The translations under genes were made by a program, and so were the position numbers. From the NCBI GenBank assembly GCA_018267195.1, contig JAFDYY010000010.1, positions 1-64,000 on the forward strand: DNA of 64,000 nucleotides. Reading direction: 5' to 3'. Shown here piece after piece: positions 17,397 to 25,805 of the stretch; the stretch's first letter is position 1; each line of letters opens with the position of its first letter. The notes under the pieces are model-generated. The model ran no database searches, was not told the DNA's origin, and saw only the letters and a list, made by a program, of their open reading frames with translations. Origin of the DNA: Bacteroidota bacterium (GTDB taxonomy: Bacteria > Bacteroidota > Bacteroidia > Cytophagales > Cyclobacteriaceae).

Positions 17397-18521
17397 ATGC
17401 TCAACCGGCGTACCATCCGTATCAAAATCATGCAAAGTTTATTTGCCTACCAGCAATGCAAAGAAGCCGATCTGCAACTGGCTCACGATTTTATTGAGCA
17501 GCGCTTCAGCCCCGACCTCAACTCCATGGAGGTGCAAGACAAGGAGCTGCTTCGCTCAAAAAAGAAATCAGCCCTTCAATTTTTTGATAAAAAAATGAAA
17601 AATGCCCTCGCCTCCACCGAGGATGATAGCCTGGCCAAAGCAGTAGAGGAAGCCCTGGCTTTATACCATCAGGCTATAAAAAAAGACCAGCATTTTTTAG
17701 GGAAAAATATCGTGATGGAAATAGAAAAGCTGGAGGGCCTGTACCACGGTATAATCAGTTTAATGGTAGCGCTGGCCGACCAGGCCGCCACAGATAAAAA
17801 AGCCAGTGCAAAAAATTTTGCACAGCATCTCTGGATCAAATCGTGGCGAGAAAACGAAGAGCTAAAGAAAGCAACTCTCCGCGAAAACAGCGGCTGGGAA
17901 ACCCGTCAGGATAAAATACGGGGTTGGTATCGCGATGTGTTGAAGGAAGATGAAACCTACCAAAAGTTTATAGAAGAGAAAACCCCGGACGAAGAGAGTC
18001 AAAAAACATTTATTAAATATCTGAGCCGGAAAATCATTTTAGGCGCCACCATCATCAACGATTATTTTGACGAGCAGAATATCCGCTGGGCCGAAGACAA
18101 AGAGATTGTTAAAAGCATGATGGACAAAACCATCAAATCATTTACCGGAGGAAAAACCACCCTGCAAAAACTTTCTCTGAACTGGGCCGATGACCGTGAG
18201 TTTATCAATACATTGTTTAACGAAACCATTGCGCTCGCCTCGCCCTACCGAGAACTCATTGCCAAGAACACACGCAATTGGGAAGTAGAGCGCCTGGCCC
18301 TTACCGACCGGGTAATTATAGAAATGGCGTTAGCCGAAATGATCCATTTCCCCAGCATTCCGGTGAAAGTAACGATCAATGAGTACATTGAACTGACCAA
18401 AGAATACAGCACCCCCAAGAGTCGGCAGTTCATTAACGGCATTCTGGATGTAATCTCTAAATCCATGAAAGAATCGGGCACACTAAAAAAGAGCGGCCGG
18501 GGTTTATTAGACAACAAGTGA
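17397..18521 (+). CDS. nusB: Transcription antitermination factor NusB (long Bacteroidota form)
   Basis: 374 residues, more than twice the ~140 of E. coli NusB. The extreme N-terminus (MLNRRTIRIKIMQSLFAYQQ) and the C-terminal ~120 residues (YRELIAKNTRNWEVERLALTDRVIIEMALAEM, then PVKVTINEYIELTKEYSTPKSRQFINGILD) carry the NusB fold that binds boxA RNA with S10. The ~200 residues between them are a helical, Lys/Glu-rich insertion that long Bacteroidota NusB proteins share. It begins a plus-strand run with YtxH, DUF1573, yajC, YbbR and coaE. It supports rRNA operon antitermination. Confidence 0.93.
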   Translation: MLNRRTIRIKIMQSLFAYQQCKEADLQLAHDFIEQRFSPDLNSMEVQDKELLRSKKKSALQFFDKKMKNALASTEDDSLAKAVEEALALYHQAIKKDQHFLGKNIVMEIEKLEGLYHGIISLMVALADQAATDKKASAKNFAQHLWIKSWRENEELKKATLRENSGWETRQDKIRGWYRDVLKEDETYQKFIEEKTPDEESQKTFIKYLSRKIILGATIINDYFDEQNIRWAEDKEIVKSMMDKTIKSFTGGKTTLQKLSLNWADDREFINTLFNETIALASPYRELIAKNTRNWEVERLALTDRVIIEMALAEMIHFPSIPVKVTINEYIELTKEYSTPKSRQFINGILDVISKSMKESGTLKKSGRGLLDNK

Positions 18522-18537
18522 ATGCGAAAATCCTTTT

Positions 18538-18545
18538 TATCTTTG
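18538..18545 (+). promoter_or_regulatory. -7 promoter box of the YtxH gene
   Basis: TATCTTTG followed by CACC, an exact TAnnTTTG match, 23 nt before the ATG. No TTG at a suitable distance, so the -33 element is not assigned. Confidence 0.5.
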
Positions 18546-18568
18546 CACCTCGCTAAACATATATCTGT

Positions 18569-18871
18569 ATGGGAAAGAAAAGCAATACCTTAATGGCCTT
18601 TTTGGCCGGAGCCGCAGCAGGCGCCATTCTTGGCATTTTATATGCCCCCGATAAAGGATCTAATACACGCGAAAAGCTTTCTTTCCAGTTGTCGAAGTAC
18701 AAAAAATTATTACAAGATTATTTAGAAGATCTGGCCAACGGAAAGGAAACCCATCTGACCTCCGAAGCACAATCTAAAGGGCAGAAAGTAGTTTCTGAAA
18801 CAAAAGGAAAAGCGCAACAGCTACTTACCGATGTAGATGAATTATTAGAACAACTCCGCGGAAAAGGTTAA
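18569..18871 (+). CDS. YtxH domain protein
   Basis: 100 residues. The N-terminus has one glycine/alanine-rich membrane helix (LMAFLAGAAAGAILGILYAP) followed by DKGSNTREKL, the YtxH signature. The rest is an amphipathic Lys/Glu helix. YtxH proteins are small membrane-anchored, stress-associated proteins without known activity. The gene has its own -7 promoter box and stands between nusB and the DUF1573 lipoprotein. Confidence 0.85.
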   Translation: MGKKSNTLMAFLAGAAAGAILGILYAPDKGSNTREKLSFQLSKYKKLLQDYLEDLANGKETHLTSEAQSKGQKVVSETKGKAQQLLTDVDELLEQLRGKG

Positions 18872-18896
18872 TGTATTGTTAATCTCCTTCCCTCAG

Positions 18897-18927
18897 TTGA
18901 AGAAAGAATATCTCTGTTTTATTTTTG
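18897..18927 (+). promoter_or_regulatory. Promoter of the DUF1573 lipoprotein gene
   Basis: TTG at 18897-18899, a 20-nt spacer, and TATTTTTG at 18920-18927: a full match to the Bacteroidota promoter form. The start codon is 19 nt downstream. Confidence 0.7.
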
Positions 18928-18946
18928 AAAAGGAATCATAAAGCGT

Positions 18947-19483
18947 ATGAATAACACATTAAAAATAACGGCCATCATCGCCATAGCATTGGTAGGTTGC
19001 CGCGACCGCGCCACCGAAAAGCGCCTTGCCGAATTAGAAAGCCGCATCTCACAGTTAGAAGGAAACAAAACCAATCCGGCTATAAAACCCACAACCGACC
19101 AAGCTCCGGCAGCCGAAGAAAAAATGCCCGAAGGCCCTTTGCCGATAATTTCTTTTACTACTACCGACCACGATTTTGGCACTGTAAACGAAGGGCAGAA
19201 AGTATCGTACACCTACCAGGTAACCAATACCGGAAAAGCTCCGCTCATCATACAAAATGCCCAGCCCAGTTGCGGTTGCACCGTGCCCGATTGGACCAAG
19301 TCGCCCATTGCCGTGGGGGGAACCGGTTTTGTAAAAGCTGAATTTGATACTCACGGAAAGACTGGTGTACAAAACAAAACCATCACCGTTACTGCCAATA
19401 CCTGGCCCAAAACCACGACTCTGAAATTTAAGGCCATGGTCATAGCCAAAGCTACCGGCACCAACGGCCCCGCTGTAAATTGA
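18947..19483 (+). CDS. DUF1573 domain lipoprotein
   Basis: 178 residues. Lipoprotein signal MNNTLKITAIIAIALVGC (lipobox LVGC), a short coiled linker (EKRLAELESRISQLEGN), then a DUF1573 Ig-like domain: FTTTDHDFGTVNEGQKVSYTY, TNTGKAPLIIQNAQPSCGCT and FVKAEFDTHGKTGVQNKTIT. These resemble ASH/MSP-type beta-sandwich domains. Exact function unknown; probably envelope-bound and facing the periplasm. It has its own well-formed promoter. Confidence 0.9.
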   Translation: MNNTLKITAIIAIALVGCRDRATEKRLAELESRISQLEGNKTNPAIKPTTDQAPAAEEKMPEGPLPIISFTTTDHDFGTVNEGQKVSYTYQVTNTGKAPLIIQNAQPSCGCTVPDWTKSPIAVGGTGFVKAEFDTHGKTGVQNKTITVTANTWPKTTTLKFKAMVIAKATGTNGPAVN

Positions 19484-19521
19484 TGGTAAAAACCTGTTCT
19501 CTTTGAATCTCTATTTTCTTT

Positions 19522-19552
19522 TTTGCCGGATGGCAACAATCCGATAATTTTG
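19522..19552 (+). promoter_or_regulatory. Promoter of yajC
   Basis: TTTG at 19522-19525, 19-nt spacer, TAATTTTG at 19545-19552: a perfect match to the TTTG / TAnnTTTG consensus. The yajC start codon is 21 nt downstream. Confidence 0.75.
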
Positions 19553-19573
19553 CGCCCTAAATTTTAAACTATT

Positions 19574-19888
19574 ATGCACTCCATTTTATTACAAGCCCAA
19601 TCAAACAGCTACGCCTTCCCACTAATGATGGTACTGATGTTTGGCATTCTGTACTTTTTTATGATACGTCCTCAACAGAAAAAAGCCAAAGAGCAGAAAA
19701 AATTTGCTGAAGAAATTAAGAAAGGCGACTATGTTGTTACCATTGGCGGAGCCCATGGGCGGGTGGCCGAGCTGGAAGGAGATACCTTCATCCTCGAGGC
19801 CGAACGTGGTGTGCGTATCCGTTTTTCAAAGTCTGCCATCTCTATGGATTCTACTAAAACAGCTGCCAGCAAAAAGCCGGCAGAATAG
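19574..19888 (+). CDS. yajC: Preprotein translocase subunit YajC
   Basis: 104 residues: one N-terminal membrane helix (FPLMMVLMFGILYFFMI) directly followed by the family hallmark RPQQKKAKEQKKF, then a small cytoplasmic beta domain (GDYVVTIGGAHGRVAELEGDTFILE). YajC associates with SecDF and YidC and supports protein export. Length is normal. It has a well-matched promoter and is followed by the YbbR-like gene and coaE. Confidence 0.95.
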   Translation: MHSILLQAQSNSYAFPLMMVLMFGILYFFMIRPQQKKAKEQKKFAEEIKKGDYVVTIGGAHGRVAELEGDTFILEAERGVRIRFSKSAISMDSTKTAASKKPAE

Positions 19889-19894
19889 TTTTTT

Positions 19895-19926
19895 TTTGAA
19901 ACCCCGGCTCTGATTCGCTACTTTAG
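19895..19926 (+). promoter_or_regulatory. Putative promoter of the YbbR-like gene
   Basis: TTTG at 19895-19898, 20-nt spacer, TACTTTAG at 19919-19926 (one mismatch to TAnnTTTG). It abuts GTG 19927, which makes the second GTG at 19945 the more likely start. Confidence 0.4.
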
Positions 19927-20880
19927 GTGTCTAGATCAGGAGCGGTGAAGATCTTATCCATTCTCGCAAGCCTATTTCGTTTTGACCGACCCAACTGGAC
20001 GGCCGCAGGGCTTTGTGTGCTGGCTTCTGTCGTATTTTGGATTTTTAATTCACTCAACAAGCCCTACTCTACTAACATTAAGTTTCCGTTGTTGTTCGAG
20101 TTTGATGGAGAGAAATATGCCGTAGCCGGACCCCTTCCCAAATCCATTAATCTAAATGTATCAGGCACCGGATGGGATTTGTTTCGAAAACGCTTTGGAT
20201 TAAAAGTACCCCCCATTCTCGTTCCTCTAGAGCATCCCAACGAAATTCAAAAAATTGTGGGCAGTACGCTGGAGCCTTTACTGGCCGGCCAGGTAGGGAG
20301 CCTTAAGATAAATTTTGTAGTAACAGACACCCTTCATTTGGCTATTGACAAAAAGGATTCTCACCGCTACAAACTGGTGGCCGATATCTCTAATCTGAAT
20401 TTTCGGGAGGGTTATGGCCGCACCAGCCGCGTGGTGGTGTTGCCCGATTCGGTAAGGGTAGAAGGCCCCGAGCGCATCCTGCATGCCTTGCCCGATTCTC
20501 TCATTTTAAAAGTAAATGGACAAGACGTGGCAGAAGATTTTCGCGATGAGGATGAAATAATTTTTTTGGGCAGTGAGCTGGTAAAGCGAGAGCCAGCCAT
20601 TGCTCAAATTATGTTTGAAGTGGCCGAAGTAAAAACGGTGGAAGTAAAATTGAAGGTAAAGGCCGACAACCCATCCGCCCTTTCATACGATAGTATAACC
20701 GCGGTATTTCAGGTTCCTACTGCTCATTTTTCAGATTTTAAAGAACAATCTAAGGGTATTTATACTCAGGTAAACTCTAAATTTTATACCCATAGCCGCA
20801 AGGTCTTGCCCCGGCTGGTTAATATTCCGGCTTATGCGCACCCGCTCCGCATAGATTCCGTATTGCTACGGGCAAACTAA
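19927..20880 (+). CDS. YbbR-like domain protein
   Basis: Up to 317 residues. There is no early ATG: starts are GTG 19927 or GTG 19945 (MKILSILASLFRFDRPNW), and the latter fits better with the promoter box ending at 19926. One membrane helix (WTAAGLCVLASVVFWIFNSL) anchors the protein. The rest is extracytoplasmic and contains YbbR-type beta modules, for example VVVLPDSVRVEGPERILHAL, the repeat's typical strand pattern. In Firmicutes the YbbR protein CdaR controls the c-di-AMP cyclase; no cyclase gene is in this window. The yajC-YbbR-coaE order is, from memory, common in Bacteroidota. Confidence 0.8.
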   Translation: MSRSGAVKILSILASLFRFDRPNWTAAGLCVLASVVFWIFNSLNKPYSTNIKFPLLFEFDGEKYAVAGPLPKSINLNVSGTGWDLFRKRFGLKVPPILVPLEHPNEIQKIVGSTLEPLLAGQVGSLKINFVVTDTLHLAIDKKDSHRYKLVADISNLNFREGYGRTSRVVVLPDSVRVEGPERILHALPDSLILKVNGQDVAEDFRDEDEIIFLGSELVKREPAIAQIMFEVAEVKTVEVKLKVKADNPSALSYDSITAVFQVPTAHFSDFKEQSKGIYTQVNSKFYTHSRKVLPRLVNIPAYAHPLRIDSVLLRAN

Positions 20881-20907
20881 TACTATTCGTAACTTGGCGC
20901 GAATTTT

Positions 20908-21516
20908 ATGGGAATTTCTACCCTTCGTGTTGGCATTACCGGTGGCATTGGGGCCGGGAAAAGTTTAGTCTGTAAAATCTTTTCCGTGCTGGGCGCGCCC
21001 GTGTACGATGCCGATATGCGGGCCAAGCAGCTGATGAATGAAGACCCAACCCTGGTCCGCCAAATCAGTGAACGTTTTGGAAGCGAATGTTACCGAAGCG
21101 GCCAGCTCGATCGCAATTACCTGAGCCAATTGGTTTTCAAAAACCCTGATCTGTTGCATCACCTCAATCAACTGGTTCATCCGCGCGTGGCCGAAGACAC
21201 GAAGCAGTGGGTGGCCCGTCATTCCTGGGCTCCTTACGTTATCAAGGAAGCTGCCTTGCTCATCGAATCAGGAGCATCTAAAGAATTAGATAAACTAGTG
21301 GTTGTTACGGCTCCACTTTCTTTGCGCGTGCTGCGCGTGCGGGAACGCGATTCATTTCGATCGAAAGAGCAGGTAGAGCAAATCATAAGTCGCCAATTAC
21401 CTGAGGAAGAAAAAATAAAACAAGCCGACTACCTCATTCATAATGATGAAAGCACGTTGGTCATTCCCCAAGTACTTAAATTACATAAGCGGTTTATTAC
21501 GCTTTTCAGGCAATAG
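20908..21516 (+). CDS. coaE: Dephospho-CoA kinase
   Basis: 202 residues. P-loop GITGGIGAGKSLV at the N-terminus, the acceptor motif VYDADMRAKQLM, HHLNQLVHPRV, and the KEAALLIESGASKELDKLVVV strand are all CoaE hallmarks. It catalyses the last step of CoA synthesis, phosphorylating the ribose 3'-OH of dephospho-CoA. It lies 27 nt after the YbbR-like gene, probably in the same transcript. Length is normal for the family. Confidence 0.95.
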   Translation: MGISTLRVGITGGIGAGKSLVCKIFSVLGAPVYDADMRAKQLMNEDPTLVRQISERFGSECYRSGQLDRNYLSQLVFKNPDLLHHLNQLVHPRVAEDTKQWVARHSWAPYVIKEAALLIESGASKELDKLVVVTAPLSLRVLRVRERDSFRSKEQVEQIISRQLPEEEKIKQADYLIHNDESTLVIPQVLKLHKRFITLFRQ

Positions 21517-21580
21517 AATATTCCCATTCAATTCCATTAATTTTATTTTTCTAAAAAATTATTCCCATTACTTAATCCTG

Positions 21581-22630
21581 ATGTTTGTGCGAGTTCTCTT
21601 GATTGGCTTGGTGGTAGCGTCCACATTCAGTGCTTGTAAAAAGAAACAAGTTGTTATGCCCGGTGTGCAGCGATCGAACCTGATCCTGGCCGAAGGGTTT
21701 ATCGTGCAGCCTCGGGCTGAAAGCGAAAATATTGAAGTGCCGGGTTCATTGCTGCCGGTAGAGGAAACACAGATACGGCCGGAAGTAAACGGGCGCATAG
21801 TGCAACTCGATATTGAAGAAGGGAAAGTCGTAAAAAAAGGCATGCTGCTGGCTAAACTATTTGACCAAGACCTGCAAGCCCAGCTAAAGAAACTACAAGT
21901 ACAGTTGAGCATTTCGCAACGTCAGGCTGAGCGCCAAAAAGAATTACTCGCCATCAATGGCATTAGTCAACAAGACTATGATCTGAGCGTGTTGGCCGTA
22001 GATAATTTAAAGGCCGACATAGAGACCACGAAAATTTCGATTTCTAAAACAGAAATCCGCTCGCCCTTCGATGGCAAACTGGGGCTACGCTTCGTCAGTT
22101 TAGGAGCCTACGTTTCCCCTTCCGATATTCTTACCAGTGTGCGGCAGGTAACCCAACTGAAATTAGATTTTTCCATACCCGAGAAGTATGCCAAAGAAAT
22201 GGCACCCGGGTACATTGTAAAATTCAGAGTAGATGGTGGCACCCAAGACCACTTGGCCAAAGTAATAGCTACCGAAGGAAATGTGGACCAGGTAACGCGC
22301 ACCCTGCGCATTAAAGGCCTTGTAGAAGAGACCTCCTCCGAACTGTTGCCGGGTGTTTTTGCACGGGTTAATTTGCAGTTGGGCAAAATCAACAATGCGC
22401 TGATGGTGCCCACACAGGCCATCATTCCGCAAGCACGCAGCAAGCAGATTCTTTTGCTGCGAAAAGACTCTGTTCGGTTTTTACAAGTAGATACCGGCAT
22501 CCGCGACTCCGTGTATGTACAGATTTTAAGCGGGCTGAAACCGGGCGATACCGTTGTTACCACCGCGCTGATGTCAATCCGGCCAAAATCGAAGATTAAG
22601 ATTACCAAATTGAATGTGTACGGCAAGTAA
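21581..22630 (+). CDS. RND efflux periplasmic adaptor (membrane fusion protein)
   Basis: ATG 21581 starts a signal peptide MFVRVLLIGLVVASTFSAC that ends in a likely lipobox, giving a 349-residue lipoprotein. The barrel-sandwich half-motifs are clear (QIRPEVNGRIVQLDIEEGKVVKKGMLLAKL and KTEIRSPFDGKLGLRFVSLGAYV), with a short coiled-coil hairpin between (LKKLQVQLSISQRQAERQ). The beta-barrel and membrane-proximal domains follow (VPTQAIIPQ ... VVTTALMSI). It links the inner-membrane pump to the outer-membrane channel. First gene of a three-gene efflux operon, 12 nt before the pump gene. Confidence 0.92.
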   Translation: MFVRVLLIGLVVASTFSACKKKQVVMPGVQRSNLILAEGFIVQPRAESENIEVPGSLLPVEETQIRPEVNGRIVQLDIEEGKVVKKGMLLAKLFDQDLQAQLKKLQVQLSISQRQAERQKELLAINGISQQDYDLSVLAVDNLKADIETTKISISKTEIRSPFDGKLGLRFVSLGAYVSPSDILTSVRQVTQLKLDFSIPEKYAKEMAPGYIVKFRVDGGTQDHLAKVIATEGNVDQVTRTLRIKGLVEETSSELLPGVFARVNLQLGKINNALMVPTQAIIPQARSKQILLLRKDSVRFLQVDTGIRDSVYVQILSGLKPGDTVVTTALMSIRPKSKIKITKLNVYGK

Positions 22631-22642
22631 ATTATTGAATCC

Positions 22643-25600
22643 ATGAACATTTCAGAATTGAGTTTGAGGCGGCCCGTGCTCTCGTTTGTCATGAGCATCA
22701 TCCTCGTCATTTTTGGGGTGATCGGCTTTACGTTTCTGGGCGTACGCGATTACCCGGCTATCGATCCGCCCAACGTAAACGTGATGACAACCTACTCCGG
22801 TGCCAATGCCGACATCATCGAATCGCAGATTACCGAACCGCTCGAGAAATCCATCAACGGCATTGCCGGTATCCGAAATATTTCATCCACCTCCAGCATC
22901 GGGCGCAGTAGCATCAACGTAGAATTTGATTTAGGCGTAGACCTGGAAGCTGCCGCCAATGATGTGCGCGACAAAGTTTCGCAGGCGCGAAGTTCACTGC
23001 CGTTAGATCTTACGTTGCCCCCGGTTGTGTCTAAAGCCGATGCCAACTCCGATGCCATCATTAGCATGACCGTGCAGAGCAACACCAAAAACCCCAACCA
23101 GCTTACGGAATATGCCACCAATGTATTAGTGGAACGGCTGCAGACGATAAAAGGGGTGAGCGGAATTCAGATTTGGGGCGAGAAAAAATTTGCCATGCGC
23201 ATCTGGATCGATCCCTCTAAGTTGAGCGCCTATAACCTTACCCCGCTCGATGTACAAAATGCCATTACCCGCGAAAATGTGGAACTACCCTCCGGGAAAA
23301 TTGCCGGAAACTCTACCGAACTTACCGTACGCACCTTTGGCCGACTTTATACAGAAGAAGATTTTGATAACCTGATTGTAAAAGCCACCAGCACGGGCAA
23401 TATCCGGTTGAAAGATGTAGGCCGCTCACAGCTTGGCCCTGAAAATGAAGAATCTATTCTTAAAGACCGGGGCGTGCCAATGGTAGGATTAGCGCTGGTG
23501 CCGCTGCCAGGTGCCAACTATGTATCCATTGCCGATGAGTTTTACAAGCGCATGGATCAACTTAAAAAAGAAGTGCCCAGTGATATCAGGCTCAACATCG
23601 CACTCGATCAAACCATCTTCATCAAGCGAGCGATATCGGAAGTGCAGGAAACCTTACTGATTTCATTTTTACTGGTCGTGTTAATTATTTATTTATTCTT
23701 CCGCGATTTTCTGATTGCCCTCCGCCCGCTCATTGATATTCCGGTTTCGCTTACGGCTACTTTCTTCATTATGTACTTGTGTGGGTTTTCCATTAATGTG
23801 CTAACCATGTTAGGCATTGTACTGGCCACCGGACTGGTGGTGGATGATGGCATTGTGGTAACCGAAAATATTTATAAAAAACTAGAGGGAGGAATGAATA
23901 AATACCGGGCGGCCAAAGAAGGTTCTAGAGAAATCTTTTTTGCTGTTATTTCCACTTCCATTACGCTGGCGGTGGTGTTTCTGCCCATCATGTTCTTGCA
24001 AGGCTTTGTAGGCCGGTTGTTCCGCGAGTTTGGGGTAGTGGTAGCCGGGGCTGTGCTGATTTCTGCTTTTGTATCGCTTACCTTAACCCCTGTGCTGAGC
24101 GTAAAGCTTACCCGCGAGCATCACGAACATTCGCGATTTTATAAATGGACAGAGCCGTTTTTTATTGGAATGGAAAATGGTTACAGCAAATTTCTTGGCC
24201 AATTTATGAGGGTGCGGTGGGTAGCCTTTATCATCATTGCATTGTGTATCGCATCCGTGTATTGGTTAAGCAGAAACATTCAGTCAGAGTTAGCGCCCAT
24301 GGAAGACCGCAACCAGTTCAGACTTTCCGTAACGGCTCCGGAGGGCACCTCGTATGATTTTATGGACACCTATACCGATAGGTTGGTTGGATTTTTAGAA
24401 GACTCTGTACCGGAAGCCCGCATTCTGCTCTCCGTTACAGCTCCTTCATTTTCCGGATCGGGCAGTGTCAATACTTCGTTTGTCCGGGTAACGATGGTTG
24501 ACCCTAAATACCGCAACCGCTCGCAACAGCAAGTGGTGGATATGGTAAACCGAAATTTGCCGCGATTTCCCGAAGGCCGGGCTTTTGCCATTCAGGAACA
24601 GACTATTTCTGTAAACCGGAGGGGAGGCCAGCCGGTGCAGTTTGTTATTCAAAACAACAACTTTGAAAAACTACAAAGTGTGCTTCCTAAAATTCTGGAA
24701 CACGCCAACGCCAACCCCACCTTGTTGGGGGTAGATGTCGATTTAAAATTTAATAAGCCTGAATTGCGCGTAAAAATTAACCGGTTAAAAGCCACCCAAC
24801 TGGGCATTAGTGTACAAGATATTTCGCAAACTCTTCAATTGGCCTACAGCAATCTGCGCTTTGGTTATTTTACCCGCGAAGGCAAGCAATATCAGGTGAT
24901 CGGCCAGGTGCTGCGCATTGACCGCGATGACCCCCGCGACCTGAAAAAATTATTTGTGCGTACGGGTTCGGGCCAGTTGATTTCCATTGACAACGTCATT
25001 ACGCTTGATGAGTCGGCCACACCTCCTGCCCTATATCACTTTAACCGATACAAGTCGGCCACCATTTCGGCCGGCCTGGCACCGGGCAAAACCGTAGGCG
25101 ATGGCATTGCTGCCATGCAGGCACTGGTAAAGCCTTTGCTTGATGATACTTTTACCACTTCCCTTACGGGTACTTCGCGCGATTTTGCCGAGAGCTCGGG
25201 CAACACCCTGTTTGCCTTTTTATTGGCCTTGGTATTAATTTATCTTGTGTTGGCGGCTCAGTTTGAAAGTTTCATTGACCCGCTCACGATTATGTTTACC
25301 GTTCCGCTGGCGATATGCGGGGCTTTTCTTTCGCTGTTTTTATTCCATCAAACGATCAATATTTTTTCGCAGATCGGCATGATTATGCTCATCGGGCTGG
25401 TAACGAAGAACGGGATTTTAATTGTTGAGTTCGCCAATCAAAAAAGGGAAGAGGGGGTTGATAAATTTGAAGCCGTGTTGGAATCTGCCCGCTTGCGGCT
25501 TCGTCCTATTTTGATGACGAGTTTAGCCATGGCCTTGGGCTCGTTGCCCATTGCCTTATCGCTGGGCGATGCCAGCACCAGCCGTGTTCCGCTGGGTATC

Positions 25601-25765
25601 GTTATCGTGGGGGGGGTTTTGTTTTCTCTGGTCCTTACGTTGTTCATTATTCCGGCTGTGTATTCGTACCTATCGCGCCCGCGCAAACATATTGACAAAG
25701 AACTGGAGGAAGATGTGCCTCCGCCTCATAAAGAACTGACCTATGAGCAGCCTACTCATGCGTAA
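22643..25765 (+). CDS. RND efflux pump permease (AcrB/HAE1 family)
   Basis: 1040 residues, the normal AcrB length. It starts MNISELSLRRPVLSFVMSII, typical of the family's first transmembrane helix. Pore-domain features include DYPAIDPPNVNV and SINVEFDLGVDLEAAANDVRDKV. The proton-relay helix IVLATGLVVDDGIVVTENIY (TM4) carries the paired Asp, and the second half has FTVPLAICGAFLSLF and IGLVTKNGILIVEFANQ with the relay Lys. It exports drugs, solvents or lipids using the proton gradient. The substrate cannot be predicted. Confidence 0.95.
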   Translation: MNISELSLRRPVLSFVMSIILVIFGVIGFTFLGVRDYPAIDPPNVNVMTTYSGANADIIESQITEPLEKSINGIAGIRNISSTSSIGRSSINVEFDLGVDLEAAANDVRDKVSQARSSLPLDLTLPPVVSKADANSDAIISMTVQSNTKNPNQLTEYATNVLVERLQTIKGVSGIQIWGEKKFAMRIWIDPSKLSAYNLTPLDVQNAITRENVELPSGKIAGNSTELTVRTFGRLYTEEDFDNLIVKATSTGNIRLKDVGRSQLGPENEESILKDRGVPMVGLALVPLPGANYVSIADEFYKRMDQLKKEVPSDIRLNIALDQTIFIKRAISEVQETLLISFLLVVLIIYLFFRDFLIALRPLIDIPVSLTATFFIMYLCGFSINVLTMLGIVLATGLVVDDGIVVTENIYKKLEGGMNKYRAAKEGSREIFFAVISTSITLAVVFLPIMFLQGFVGRLFREFGVVVAGAVLISAFVSLTLTPVLSVKLTREHHEHSRFYKWTEPFFIGMENGYSKFLGQFMRVRWVAFIIIALCIASVYWLSRNIQSELAPMEDRNQFRLSVTAPEGTSYDFMDTYTDRLVGFLEDSVPEARILLSVTAPSFSGSGSVNTSFVRVTMVDPKYRNRSQQQVVDMVNRNLPRFPEGRAFAIQEQTISVNRRGGQPVQFVIQNNNFEKLQSVLPKILEHANANPTLLGVDVDLKFNKPELRVKINRLKATQLGISVQDISQTLQLAYSNLRFGYFTREGKQYQVIGQVLRIDRDDPRDLKKLFVRTGSGQLISIDNVITLDESATPPALYHFNRYKSATISAGLAPGKTVGDGIAAMQALVKPLLDDTFTTSLTGTSRDFAESSGNTLFAFLLALVLIYLVLAAQFESFIDPLTIMFTVPLAICGAFLSLFLFHQTINIFSQIGMIMLIGLVTKNGILIVEFANQKREEGVDKFEAVLESARLRLRPILMTSLAMALGSLPIALSLGDASTSRVPLGIVIVGGVLFSLVLTLFIIPAVYSYLSRPRKHIDKELEEDVPPPHKELTYEQPTHA

Positions 25766-25805
25766 TGTCATACCAATCTATAAAAAAGAAAGCCGAAAAA
25801 TATTC

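Noticed and set aside
22108..22710. 200-residue minus-strand frame opposite the RND adaptor gene
   Set aside because: Antisense shadow of a clearly coding plus-strand gene, with low-complexity, Ser/Thr/Arg-rich translation and no family motif.
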